A stretch of 21,064 nt of DNA from positions 1 through 21,064 of the forward strand of contig CAAGIS010000116.1 in assembly GCA_900769985.1 (NCBI GenBank), in the 5' to 3' direction. The notes beneath the pieces are model-generated. The model did not search any database and was not told the DNA's origin. It saw only the letters and a program-made list of their open reading frames with translations. Every line of letters starts with the position of its first letter. Within the stretch, counting starts at the first letter, position 1. This document shows, piece by piece, positions 13,666-21,064 of the stretch. The position numbers and the translations under genes were made by a program. Origin of the DNA: Spirochaetia bacterium. Its GTDB lineage: Bacteria; Spirochaetota; Spirochaetia; Treponematales; Treponemataceae.

Positions 13666-15555
13666 ATGAAAAAGAAAATTGCCGTACTGGCATGTGGCTG
13701 GGCACAATATTTTTTGTATGATTTTTTGCAGGGTGTTGAAAAAATTGCAAAAGAAAATAATGCAGATGTTTATATTTTTAATTGCTATGACTATGTTGAA
13801 TTTTCTGGATACCCGAACGCTACTGGTTTTTCCATTTATCGTTTAATCAATTATGAAGAATATGACGGAATAATAATTCTTTCTGATTTAATAAAAAATC
13901 CCCGTGTGCTTGAAATGGAACGTCAGCGGATTTTAAAATCAGGTAAACCTGCCGTTTCTATAAATTTAAAATTAAAAGACATAAGCTGCATGCGTATAGA
14001 CAATTATACCGGATTTTATGAACTTGTTACGCATCTTATAAAAGAACATAATGCGAGAAATCTGTTTTACATTGACGGCAATGAAACTTCACTTGATTTT
14101 ACAGAACGAAGAAAAGCATTCCGTATGGCGCTTCAGGATAATCAGATAGAACTGAACAGGGAAAACATTTTTACTGTTGAGCACAGTTCATTCAATTACG
14201 GCTATAATGCTGCTTCTGAAATTTTTTCTTCTGACAGAAAACTTCCTGATGCGATTGTATGTGCAAACGATTTGATTGCTCTCGGCGTTTTAAAAGCTGC
14301 CGCAGAACGCAATATAAAAATTCCTGAACAGCTGAAAATTGCAGGCTATGATGGAAACTATTTTGCCAGAAATGTAATTCCTGCAATTTCTACAGTAAAT
14401 GACAACGCATTCAAAATTGGAACTGAGTCTGCAAAGCGGGTTCTTACAGGTTTTACGGAAGTTCAGGATTTTAAAATAAAATCAATGCCGATTTACCAGG
14501 GTTCTTGCGGCTGCGAGTCAAAAATCATTACTGACCAGAAGCTTTTTTCGCTGAAATTTTTATCAGAAATAAGTCAGAGCGAAAATTTTGCAGCCCAGTT
14601 GAATCAGATTGAAGAAATTTTTACGGATGCTGCTGACGTTTTTACTCTGCTTACAAATCTTGAACTGTTCTTTTCTAAGTCGCATGCTTTTGAAGGTTCT
14701 GATTTCTGTATATTCTTGAAAGCGGACTGGGCTTCTGTTCTTATTAATTCCGAAGAAAATCTGCCGCAGAATCTTTCTTATGGAAATCAGTTGCAGGCGA
14801 TTACTTCGATTCAGAACAACGTAAAATATCCGAGGGAAATTATAAAGACAAAGGATTTGATACCTTCAAAAATGCATTCAGATGAATGCAATACTTTTTT
14901 ATTCATTCCGATTTTTAATCATTCGTATGTGCACGGATATTTTGTCTGCAAGAATTCTCTGTCGATGATTTCAAATTATCATGGGCATCAGTGGACAAGA
15001 ACTTTTGGCGCATGCATAGAACGTTTCAGAAAGAAAAATATGTATAAGCAGATGAGCCAGCAGTTTTTGCGGCTTTCTACTCGTGATGCACTTTCGGGAA
15101 TGTTGAACAGGGTTGGAATGGAAAAACTTGCAAAGCCGTTCTATCAGCAGAACAAACACAACGGGCTTACTACAGTTTTGTTTTTTGTTGACATAAACTC
15201 TATGAAAACGATAAACGATAAATTTGGACATCTGCACGGTGATTTGGCAGTAAAGACAATTGCTCAGGCAGTTTTACAAGTTGTTCCGCGAAACTGGCTT
15301 TGTATCCGTTACGGTGGTGATGAATTTTTAGTTGTCGGAAACAGCAAGAACTATAATGGCGAAGACTACTGTAAGATGATTACTCAGATGGTTCTGAAAA
15401 AAAGTTCTACGATGCATTTACCGTATAATCTTTCTGCAAGTGTCGGTACTTTATCTGTTCCTGCAAATTCTCCGCTGTCGCTTGAAGAAGCAATCGAAAA
15501 AGTTGACGAAATAATGTATGAACAGAAACAGATGTTCCACAAGACACATCATTAA
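13666..15555 (+). CDS. LacI-type ligand-binding domain fused to a GGDEF diguanylate cyclase
   Basis: Residues 1-280 are a periplasmic-binding-protein-like sensor of the LacI/GalR type (peripla_BP_3), with the typical CANDLIALGVLKAA at 199-212 and KIAGYDG at 224-230. Unlike LacI regulators there is no N-terminal helix-turn-helix, and there is no signal peptide or membrane segment, so it should sense a cytoplasmic ligand, probably a sugar. A middle region (about 290-460) of unclear fold leads to a GGDEF domain: metal-binding Asp509 in FFVDIN, NDKFGHLHGD at 517-526 and an intact GGDEF at 550-554. The domain should make cyclic di-GMP from two GTP. The inhibitory RxxD site that normally lies just before is RNWL (542-545), so product inhibition is probably lost. 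AGGTG precedes the ATG. Confidence 0.9.
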   Translation: MKKKIAVLACGWAQYFLYDFLQGVEKIAKENNADVYIFNCYDYVEFSGYPNATGFSIYRLINYEEYDGIIILSDLIKNPRVLEMERQRILKSGKPAVSINLKLKDISCMRIDNYTGFYELVTHLIKEHNARNLFYIDGNETSLDFTERRKAFRMALQDNQIELNRENIFTVEHSSFNYGYNAASEIFSSDRKLPDAIVCANDLIALGVLKAAAERNIKIPEQLKIAGYDGNYFARNVIPAISTVNDNAFKIGTESAKRVLTGFTEVQDFKIKSMPIYQGSCGCESKIITDQKLFSLKFLSEISQSENFAAQLNQIEEIFTDAADVFTLLTNLELFFSKSHAFEGSDFCIFLKADWASVLINSEENLPQNLSYGNQLQAITSIQNNVKYPREIIKTKDLIPSKMHSDECNTFLFIPIFNHSYVHGYFVCKNSLSMISNYHGHQWTRTFGACIERFRKKNMYKQMSQQFLRLSTRDALSGMLNRVGMEKLAKPFYQQNKHNGLTTVLFFVDINSMKTINDKFGHLHGDLAVKTIAQAVLQVVPRNWLCIRYGGDEFLVVGNSKNYNGEDYCKMITQMVLKKSSTMHLPYNLSASVGTLSVPANSPLSLEEAIEKVDEIMYEQKQMFHKTHH

Positions 15556-15568
15556 TTGTATGTGTTTT
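15544..15568 (+). terminator. Weak hairpin between convergent genes
   Basis: ACACAT (15544-15549) and ATGTGT (15560-15565) can pair and are followed by TTTT. It overlaps the end of the GGDEF gene, and the convergent hslO stop is only 24 bases further on. The stem is short. Confidence 0.3.
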
Positions 15569-15579
15569 GTCTGAGAAAT

Positions 15580-16560
15580 TTATCTGAGCATTTCCTTGCT
15601 GATTTTATAAACGCTTCCGCAGTTATGGCATATAACTTCTATAGGGTCGGGGTCATCTTTTATGATTGACTCTACTTCTGATTTAGGAAGGTTTTTGATT
15701 TGCCGTGCAAAATTTTCCATTGAGCACGGACAGTCAAAAATGATGTCGCGTTCAAGAACTATTGTCGGACTGAATTCTCTGAATAAACCGTAAACGATGT
15801 CTTCTCTGGTTCCTTTGTCGGCAAACCATTGTCCGATTGACGGCATGGCTTTAAAAGCGTTTTCAGCTTTTAAAATCAGTTCTTCCTGCGCCATATCTGC
15901 AAATTCTTTTATTGCGTTGTTTTTTTTGTCTGATTTTTCAGAATTATTTTTGCCGCCGTAAACAGGTATTGTCTGTAAAAACAGGCCTCCCGCTCCTATA
16001 ACCCTTCCTTCTTTGTCAAACTGAATGCTTGTGTTAAAAGCTGTATTAATCTGTTCGGACTGCGAAAAATAATATGCAAGGTCTTGTGCAATGTTTTTGT
16101 AAATGATTTCTGTAGTTCCTGTCTGTGGTTCACGCGCGCCTTCTTTTAAGCGGCTTACAGAAACTGTTCCGTCACCTAAAAAAGCAGATAAGTCCCAGGA
16201 GTCAAGCGGTTTTTCTACAGGAATATGGTCATTTAAAATAAAGCCGCGGACATAGCCTGTGCTGTCTGCTTCTACAGAAAAACCGCGCGCGCTGCCATTT
16301 GTGTCATATCTGAAAACTAAATGTTCTTTGCCTTTCATCGTCGGAATCATCAAGGCGGCACACAAAATTCCTTGTCCTAAAAGCATTGTTTCAAGTAGCC
16401 CGAGGTTGTGCTGGATTCTCATCTGGTTTATTAATTCAGTTCCATTAAAGAAAGCGCCGCGAAACCTTCCGTCTGCCATTATAAAAACGCTCATTCCGTC
16501 TTTTTCAATTTTTGAAAGGTGTTCTGACAAAACTTTGTCTGTAATTTCTTTTTTTATCAT
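15580..16560 (-). CDS. hslO: Redox-regulated chaperone Hsp33
   Basis: Hsp33 is a cytoplasmic holdase switched on by oxidation, when its zinc is released and disulfides form. The 326-residue protein has the expected N-terminal substrate-binding body and a C-terminal redox switch with all four cysteines: Cys277 and Cys279 (CPC) and Cys311 and Cys314 (CHNC). An asparagine- and lysine-rich insert near 200-210 is longer than usual. The ATG at 16560 is preceded by AGGA that overlaps the stop codon of the upstream lipoprotein gene (12-base spacing), so it is the last gene of a three-gene unit. Confidence 0.93.
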   Translation of the reverse strand: MIKKEITDKVLSEHLSKIEKDGMSVFIMADGRFRGAFFNGTELINQMRIQHNLGLLETMLLGQGILCAALMIPTMKGKEHLVFRYDTNGSARGFSVEADSTGYVRGFILNDHIPVEKPLDSWDLSAFLGDGTVSVSRLKEGAREPQTGTTEIIYKNIAQDLAYYFSQSEQINTAFNTSIQFDKEGRVIGAGGLFLQTIPVYGGKNNSEKSDKKNNAIKEFADMAQEELILKAENAFKAMPSIGQWFADKGTREDIVYGLFREFSPTIVLERDIIFDCPCSMENFARQIKNLPKSEVESIIKDDPDPIEVICHNCGSVYKISKEMLR

Positions 16561-16572
16561 AATGTTTTTTTC

Positions 16573-17829
16573 CTAATCTTCTTTTTTTGAATTTACCCAT
16601 TCCTTAAAACTGTTGGCAAGGGCATACGAATCGTGTTTACCGGAAATTTCTGAGAGCATGCACGGAATGATAATTTCTTTTTTTATTGCAGTCCATTCTG
16701 ATGGGTACGATGTCGGAGATTTAGGAATTGAACTTGCAGGAGTTTTTGCAAGCAGGTATTTATAATAGACAGGAAGAACCTGTTCGTTTACTGATATGAG
16801 CGAAGAAAAACCGCCTGCAATTCCGAATGTGTTTGTGTCAAGATTCATTTCGATGCGGCGTTTAATCATCTGTTCCTGCGAAGTCTGATTCATAAACCAT
16901 TGAATGAATTTTAATGCAGCATTTTTATTTTTTGACTTACGATATATTCCAATCATTACCATATCTTCCTGAACAGGCGATTTTCCGTTTTGTATAAACC
17001 ATCTGAAATCGATTTCATCAAGCTGGTCTTCTGAAAGCGATAAAAGGCTGCTGCTTGTCGTATAGGCAAAAAGTGATTTTTGCTGCATCACTTGCTTGTT
17101 GAACGGTGTGTAAAGATATTTAAACGCAAAGTCTTTTTCTTCGTTATATGAAGTGTTAATAGTATCAGTCCAATCAATTAAAGATTTGCATGTATTTTCA
17201 TATAACGGAATATTGAATTTTAACTCACTGTTTTCTATTTTAAATTTTACATCATTTGTGCGCAGTACTTCATATAGAAAATCAGGGTTCCACTGTGGCG
17301 CAAAAGCCATTTTTTCATATATGCCGTTTTTATTTTTTACATTGAAATTTTTTGAATATTCTTTTATCTGGTCTGTCGTAATCGTATTTGATTCGTTTAC
17401 GTATTCAAGGTTTTCTGAATCAAAGACAAAAGCACCGAGATTAAAACTTACAGGCAGAAGATACTGGATTTTTCTGCTTCTGCCTGATTCCAGCAACTCG
17501 GGGTAAAAATCTTCTTCTTTCAAATCTTCTGAAAAAACTTTGTTTACCGGTGAAAAAATCTTTTTTTGAATTCCGCACAAAAGCCAGCTGCCTGCAATTA
17601 AATCAGGAGATGTAGAATTTTTTTTATCAGACAGATTGTTGATTAAATCTGATTTATAAACGGCAGCGACTTTTACTTCTTTTTGTGATGAATTAAAAAG
17701 TTCGACGTAAGATGCAAATTCAACGTTATCTGTCCAAAGTATCAGCGCTTCCTGATTTTTTGAACAGCCGGCAATTAATGCCAACGTTAATGCAGTCAGC
17801 AATACTTTAAGACAGATATGTTTTTTCAT
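16573..17829 (-). CDS. Extracellular solute-binding lipoprotein
   Basis: A 418-residue protein starting with a lipoprotein signal: charged MKKH, a hydrophobic stretch, and the lipobox LIAGC with Cys22 as the lipidated residue. The mature part has the look of a cluster B (SBP_bac_1) substrate-binding protein for an ABC importer, with LILWTDNVEFASYVELF near the mature N-terminus and a C-terminal run of solvent-exposed helices (ALKFIQWFMNQTSQEQM). It should sit on the outside of the inner membrane. No permease or ATPase gene is next to it, so it is an orphan. Its start overlaps the aminotransferase stop by four bases, so the two are translationally coupled. The ligand is unknown, possibly a sugar or peptide. 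Confidence 0.82.
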   Translation of the reverse strand: MKKHICLKVLLTALTLALIAGCSKNQEALILWTDNVEFASYVELFNSSQKEVKVAAVYKSDLINNLSDKKNSTSPDLIAGSWLLCGIQKKIFSPVNKVFSEDLKEEDFYPELLESGRSRKIQYLLPVSFNLGAFVFDSENLEYVNESNTITTDQIKEYSKNFNVKNKNGIYEKMAFAPQWNPDFLYEVLRTNDVKFKIENSELKFNIPLYENTCKSLIDWTDTINTSYNEEKDFAFKYLYTPFNKQVMQQKSLFAYTTSSSLLSLSEDQLDEIDFRWFIQNGKSPVQEDMVMIGIYRKSKNKNAALKFIQWFMNQTSQEQMIKRRIEMNLDTNTFGIAGGFSSLISVNEQVLPVYYKYLLAKTPASSIPKSPTSYPSEWTAIKKEIIIPCMLSEISGKHDSYALANSFKEWVNSKKED

Positions 17830-19112
17830 AATTCCTCGGCGGCCTTATAGATTGTTGTATATACGTTTTCAAGTTTTTCTTTTTCTATACTGCTGAAGGC
17901 AACGCGCAGTGTCTTGCTGTCAATTGAAACAGTACCGATTCCGTATTCCTGCAAGATTTTCTTTCGGAGGAGTTCGGCATCTTTTCCAATAACTTCAAAG
18001 CTCATAAAATAGCCTGAATTAAAAGGAAGCGGTTTCAGACAGGAACACGAATGTGTGTCGACAAAATTGCGTACGATTGCATAACGTTCCTCGAGAATTT
18101 TACGATATTCCTGTTTTTGTTTTTCTGTTTCAGGATCTTTCATTGCGCGCAAAAGCAAGCTTTGAGGCGGGGTAGAAGAGCAAGAAACAGATGAACGGAT
18201 GATTCCCATTAATTTTGTAATTAATGCTGAATACTGTTCGTCACTCATCTGTGCATTGCCGAAAGTGATAAATCCGCTTCTGAATCCCCATACAAAATCT
18301 TCTTTTGTAGGACCGTCAATTTTTACTGCGAGAATATTTTTGTCAAGATCACATGTTTTTGCAAAGAGAGATTCCGGTTCGATGTCATTTTCGTAATTAA
18401 GCCCGAAGTAAGCATCATCGCTTATTGCAAGAATTTTTGCTCCTGCAGCAGCTGTTTCTTTTAAAACGCGACAGATTTCTTTTGCTTCGTCTTTTGTAGG
18501 ACTGTAGCCTGACGGGTTTTGCGGAAAATTCAGCAGGACGCGAACAGAACCTGATGCTGCTTCTTTTTTTACGGCTTTTTCAAAACTTTCGATATTGAAA
18601 TGTCCGTCTTTAAAAAGTTCAAACTGAACGAACCCTGCATTGCGCCGTGCCTGGGCGATTAATGCGTAGTTGTCCCATGAAGGATCTGCTGCAAGAAGTG
18701 TTTTTGTTTCGTCAAGGAACAAATCTGCGATGTATGAAATTCCTGCAGTAAGCCCTGGAACTAAAACAGGCAGTGAGATTTTTTTATTTTTAAGTGATGG
18801 ATTTTTTTCAATGATTTTTTCTTTCCACAATTCACGTAAATCAGGATTGCCGGCAGTCGGAGCATATCCTACGAGTTCGGCTTCTGATAATTCAGGAACA
18901 AATTTGTGAATTGAATTTAACATAATCGGGTGACCGCCTTCGACTGTCATTCCTATTGTTCCGTTTGCTATTTTGCCTAATTTTTTTGCTTCTCCGCTTT
19001 GTGCAATAATTCCATTTGGAAAGTAGATTCTCTTTCCAAAATCAGAAAACAAGGCTTCTGCAATTGAGCCGGATAAAACTGAATTTAGTTCTTGTGCTAA
19101 TGGTTGTATCAT
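17826..19112 (-). CDS. Pyridoxal-phosphate aminotransferase, class I/II fold
   Basis: A 428-residue fold-type I PLP enzyme. Visible anchors: GYAPTAGNPDLRE at 82-94, NFPQNPSGY at 195-203 with Asn199, the pair DDAY at 232-235 that binds the pyridine ring and phenolic oxygen, a Lys270 in DGPTKEDFVWGFRSGF that should hold PLP, and the C-terminal LRVAFSS arginine for the substrate carboxylate. It would move an amino group between an amino acid and a 2-oxo acid in the cytoplasm; the substrate cannot be named. It is the first gene of the unit with the lipoprotein and hslO genes. The ATG lies almost at the predicted transcription start and no ribosome site is visible. Confidence 0.87.
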   Translation of the reverse strand: MIQPLAQELNSVLSGSIAEALFSDFGKRIYFPNGIIAQSGEAKKLGKIANGTIGMTVEGGHPIMLNSIHKFVPELSEAELVGYAPTAGNPDLRELWKEKIIEKNPSLKNKKISLPVLVPGLTAGISYIADLFLDETKTLLAADPSWDNYALIAQARRNAGFVQFELFKDGHFNIESFEKAVKKEAASGSVRVLLNFPQNPSGYSPTKDEAKEICRVLKETAAAGAKILAISDDAYFGLNYENDIEPESLFAKTCDLDKNILAVKIDGPTKEDFVWGFRSGFITFGNAQMSDEQYSALITKLMGIIRSSVSCSSTPPQSLLLRAMKDPETEKQKQEYRKILEERYAIVRNFVDTHSCSCLKPLPFNSGYFMSFEVIGKDAELLRKKILQEYGIGTVSIDSKTLRVAFSSIEKEKLENVYTTIYKAAEEL

Positions 19113-19122
19113 GATAAAAACG

Positions 19123-19152
19123 ATTATACCAAAATGCGGTTGTAAATTTCAA
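19123..19152 (-). promoter_or_regulatory. Promoter of the aminotransferase unit, near-leaderless
   Basis: On the minus strand TTGAAA (19152-19147), 18 bases, then TATAAT (19128-19123). The expected transcription start (about 19116) is only a few bases before the ATG at 19112. The -35 box follows one base after the end of the repeat copy at 19154-19231. Confidence 0.7.
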
Positions 19153-19153
19153 G

Positions 19154-19231
19154 CGCTCGTAAATTTCACTTCTTCACAAACACGGAAGCAGCTCGCGCTA
19201 CGAGTTTTGCTTGAGCAAAACTCTATGGGCG
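19154..19231 (-). repeat. Interspersed repeat copy, minus strand
   Basis: Read on the minus strand it runs from CGCCCATAGAG to GAAATTTACGAGCG (78 bases) and aligns along its whole length with 11205-11283. Its hairpin is GAGTTTTGC/GCAAAACTC where the other copy has GAGAATTGC/GCAATTCTC, so both arms changed together. The CGCGAGCT segment is conserved. Confidence 0.85.
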
Positions 19232-19321
19232 TGCAGACTGTTGTAGTGATAAATTTTGAAAAGAATAGGCAAAATCAAGAAGACCAGGAGATTTGGGAAA
19301 GATGGAAGTAAGTGGGGACGT

Positions 19322-19409
19322 GGTGCCAAAACACAAATTAGTTTGTTGCTAATTCGCCAAATAGAATAATGCCAAATCGCCAAGTGTAAACTTGCCAAAT
19401 CGCCAAATG
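19322..19409 (+). repeat. GCCAAA-type direct repeats upstream of the ATPase gene
   Basis: Six copies of GCCAA(A/G) lie at about 19324, 19356, 19371, 19379, 19394 and 19402. The last four form two longer units, TGCCAAATCGCCAAGTG (19370-19386) and TGCCAAATCGCCAAATG (19393-19409), 23 bases apart, roughly two helical turns. They overlap the likely promoter. This suggests binding sites for a DNA-binding protein; which one is unknown. Confidence 0.65.
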
Positions 19410-19420
19410 CGATGTACAAT
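19392..19420 (+). promoter_or_regulatory. Promoter of the ATPase gene inside the repeat array
   Basis: TTGCCA (19392-19397), 17 bases, TACAAT (19415-19420). The -35 box is part of a GCCAAA repeat. Transcription would start at or near the ATG at 19427, giving a leaderless mRNA. Confidence 0.5.
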
Positions 19421-19426
19421 AAAGGT

Positions 19427-20704
19427 ATGGAAAATTATAGACCACGACTTGCAGATAAAACTCTTGAACGCAAACTAAAAGGAAAGGGTGCTGTTCTTAT
19501 ACAGGGACCAAAATGGTGTGGTAAAACAACAACCGCAGAGCAGATGGCTAAAAGCATTTTATATATGTCTAAGCCTGAAGATGTAAAATCAAATTTAATG
19601 GCTGCGGATATTAAGCCTTCTAAACTGTTGGAAGGTGATATACCTCGTTTGATTGATGAATGGCAGATTGCTCCAAAGCTCTGGGATGCTGTCCGGTTCG
19701 AAGTTGATCACAGAAAAGGAATGGGGCAGTTTATTCTAACTGGTTCCGCAGTTCCTCCAGATGATGATGAAATCTTTCATACAGGCACAGGTCGTTTTGC
19801 TTGGATAAAGATGCGTCCGATGTCACTGTTTGAGTCTGGAGAATCTACGGGAGAAATTAGTCTTAAGGCTTTATTCGACCATCCGAAACGGATTCTGGCA
19901 GAAAATAAAATTAATGATATAGACAAGCTTGCATTTTTAATTTGCCGTGGTGGCTGGCCAGGATCAATTGATATGGAAGATGATATTGCTTTGGATCAGG
20001 CATTCGATTATTTTGATGCAATTGTGAACACTGATATTTCCAGAGTTGATAATGTAAAGCGCGATTCAGAACGGGCAAAACGGTTGATGAAATCCTATGC
20101 CCGAAATCAGGGAACACAAACTCCTTACACGGTTCTTCGTGATGATATTCTTGCAAATGATGCTGAAACTTTAACCGAAGACACTGTCTACTCATATACA
20201 AACGCTCTCCGAAAGATTTTTGTTATTGAAGATATGCCTGCCTGGAATCCGAATCTTCGCTCAAAAACTGCAATCAGGACTTCAGATACACGCTACTTTA
20301 CAGACCCCTCTATTGCAACTGCAAGTCTGGGTCTTGGACCAAATGACCTTGTAAAAGATCTGAATACAATGGGACTGTTCTTTGAAACAATGTGTGTCCG
20401 TGATTTACGTGTTTATGCGGAAAGTCTTGATGGTGAAGTGTTCCATTATCGGGATAAGTCTGGACTTGAATGCGATACTGTTATTCATTTGAGAAATGGA
20501 AGTTTTGGTTTGATTGAAATAAAACTCGGCGGCGACCATTTAATAGAAGAAGGGGCAACAAACCTCAAAACTTTCAGTGCAAAGATTGATACAAACAAAA
20601 TGAAAGAACCTGCCTTTATGATGGTTTTGACAGGGGTAGGTAAATATGCATACTGCCGAGAAGACGGGGTGTATGTTGTTCCAATAGGCTGCTTAAAGGA
20701 TTAA
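19427..20704 (+). CDS. AAA ATPase with DUF4143 domain
   Basis: A 425-residue ATP-binding protein of the AAA_14/DUF4143 group. The ATG at 19427 is chosen because MENYRPRLADKTLERKL is a usual start for the family; an in-frame ATG at 19412 would add five residues but lies upstream of the expected transcription start. GPKWCGKT at 27-34 is the Walker A loop, RLIDEWQ at 75-81 the Walker B strand, and LTGSA follows as a sensor. The C-terminal DUF4143 part holds a PD-(D/E)xK-like pattern, Asp350 with EIK at 364-366. Members are widespread, often found near toxins or IS elements, and their role is uncertain. It is monocistronic here, behind the GCCAAA repeat array. Confidence 0.85.
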   Translation: MENYRPRLADKTLERKLKGKGAVLIQGPKWCGKTTTAEQMAKSILYMSKPEDVKSNLMAADIKPSKLLEGDIPRLIDEWQIAPKLWDAVRFEVDHRKGMGQFILTGSAVPPDDDEIFHTGTGRFAWIKMRPMSLFESGESTGEISLKALFDHPKRILAENKINDIDKLAFLICRGGWPGSIDMEDDIALDQAFDYFDAIVNTDISRVDNVKRDSERAKRLMKSYARNQGTQTPYTVLRDDILANDAETLTEDTVYSYTNALRKIFVIEDMPAWNPNLRSKTAIRTSDTRYFTDPSIATASLGLGPNDLVKDLNTMGLFFETMCVRDLRVYAESLDGEVFHYRDKSGLECDTVIHLRNGSFGLIEIKLGGDHLIEEGATNLKTFSAKIDTNKMKEPAFMMVLTGVGKYAYCREDGVYVVPIGCLKD

Positions 20705-20797
20705 GATGAAAAACAGAAAAAAACTATTTACTATCATATTTTGATAGCCAAAAAATGGATGATAGATTAAAAGAAATCTTGGAGGAGTAGATGATGC
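20705..20797 (+). other. Gene-free stretch with relic-like short frame
   Basis: This holds a small hairpin CTATCA/TGATAG (20731-20736, 20742-20747) without a T-run and an 11-codon frame at 20755-20790 (MDDRLKEILEE). The frame stops just before the inverted mini-element and could be a remnant of a gene. No function is seen. Confidence 0.35.
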
Positions 20798-20855
20798 TAC
20801 ATTCAAGGTTAACACTGAAAAACCCTCAGGTAAGATTTATTCAGAGTTTCCTTAG
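20798..20855. repeat. 58-bp mini-element, right copy (inverted relative to 1693-1749)
   Basis: It runs from TACATTCAAGG to TTTCCTTAG and is the reverse complement of the left copy with a few changes. Its ends GGTTAACACTGAA and TTCAGAGTTTCC are imperfect inverted repeats of each other. It carries no coding sequence. Confidence 0.7.
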
Positions 20856-20870
20856 AAGTGACGGATACTT

Positions 20871-20897
20871 AATAGTCATATTGTAAAGGAGACTATT
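20871..20897 (+). promoter_or_regulatory. Hairpin holding the ribosome site of a short ORF in its loop
   Basis: AATAGTC (20871-20877) and GACTATT (20891-20897) are perfect complements. The ribosome site AAAGGAG (20885-20891) spans the 3' end of the loop and the first stem base, with the ATG at 20901 just after. Confidence 0.45.
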
Positions 20898-20900
20898 ATC

Positions 20901-20960
20901 ATGAGGAGAAACTATTACGCGACAGGAAGAGAAGATTTTGTCGCTTTGGAGCTAGAATAA
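20901..20960 (+). CDS. Short ORF of 19 residues, function unknown
   Basis: It encodes MRRNYYATGREDFVALELE and stops at 20960. A good ribosome site lies 9 bases upstream within a hairpin. The stop falls about four bases before the apparent IS end, so it may be the start of a gene cut by the insertion. It could also be a real leader peptide or chance. No similarity was recognised. Confidence 0.35.
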   Translation: MRRNYYATGREDFVALELE

Positions 20961-20963
20961 AAA

Positions 20964-21064
20964 TAGTCCAACTTAAATAGAGATTTTCTGTTAAAATAAT
21001 TACAGGATAAAGTAATGAGAAACAGAACTTACGATAAAGACTTCAAGTTGGACTGCGTAAAATA
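20964..21064 (+). mobile_element. IS3-family insertion sequence, left end (runs off the right edge)
   Basis: TAGTCCAACTT at 20964 resembles the terminal repeats of IS150-type elements, and the transposase OrfA reading frame begins 50 bases later. Only about 100 bases of the element are in the window, so the right end and any target duplication cannot be checked. Confidence 0.6.
21014..21064 (+). CDS. IS3-family transposase OrfA, N-terminus only
   Basis: Seventeen codons reading MRNRTYDKDFKLDCVK followed by Ile at the edge. The YDKDFKLDCVK pattern is the usual opening of the helix-turn-helix domain of IS3-family OrfA (HTH_Tnp_1 type), which binds the IS ends. AGGA at 21003-21006 is a ribosome site. 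An OrfB with the DDE catalytic triad would be expected beyond the window. Confidence 0.7.

Noticed and set aside
19111..19311. Plus-strand 66-codon frame
   Set aside because: It runs through the minus-strand promoter and the repeat copy, so it is chance coding over non-coding DNA.
20965..21054. Both ends of a tiny IS element (AGTCCAACTT and AAGTTGGACT, 80 bases apart)
   Set aside because: The second string lies inside the transposase frame, so it is probably chance or an internal binding site and not the right end.

Overview
The window reads as chromosomal DNA of an AT-rich host-associated bacterium, most likely a Treponema-like spirochaete. That placement is inference. It rests on the gene styles (DUF4143 ATPase, LacI-type sensor fused to GGDEF, YbhJ-type hydratase, Hsp33) and on interspersed palindromic repeats, and no marker gene settles it.

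Layout. (a) 1-536 is a divergent intergenic region between the start of a ParA-type ATPase gene (minus strand) and gap (plus strand). It is unusually dense in inverted repeats: a 67-nt tRNA-like three-way-junction RNA, a further long stem, and two terminator-like hairpins, all in parA orientation. (b) 537-1612 is gap with a near-consensus promoter and its terminator. (c) About 1629-8879 is a type I restriction-modification island: hsdM, a YhcG/DUF1016 PD-(D/E)xK nuclease gene, and a single 1508-codon ORF that joins HsdS in frame to HsdR. The island is bracketed by a 34-bp direct repeat (33/34 identical) derived from the downstream half of the gap terminator, which suggests insertion behind gap. 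(d) 8914-11083 is a two-gene unit: a membrane acyltransferase 3 and a cytoplasmic M28-like metallopeptidase. (e) 11092-11283 is a 91-bp tandem repeat that ends inside the promoter of a large aconitase-family hydratase gene (11354-13585). (f) 13666-15555 encodes a sugar-binding-like domain fused to a GGDEF diguanylate cyclase. (g) 19112 down to 15580 on the minus strand is an apparent operon: PLP aminotransferase, solute-binding lipoprotein, Hsp33. Its promoter would give an almost leaderless mRNA and sits next to a third copy of the interspersed repeat. (h) 19322-20704 is an array of GCCAAA-type repeats overlapping the promoter of an AAA/DUF4143 ATPase gene. (i) 20705-21064 is a junk-like stretch with an inverted copy of a 58-bp mini-element, a 19-residue ORF whose ribosome site lies in a hairpin loop, and the left end of an IS3-family insertion sequence.

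How the parts fit together. Most genes are metabolic or housekeeping. The accessory content is the RM island and the right-hand IS border. The island carries the methylase, specificity and restriction functions plus a second predicted nuclease, arranged so that translation of all parts is coupled. The most unusual items are the HsdS-HsdR fusion, the structured RNA upstream of parA, and the repeat family whose end recurs just upstream of three promoters and whose hairpin shows compensatory base changes. All calls come from reading the sequence; no database search or folding program was run.
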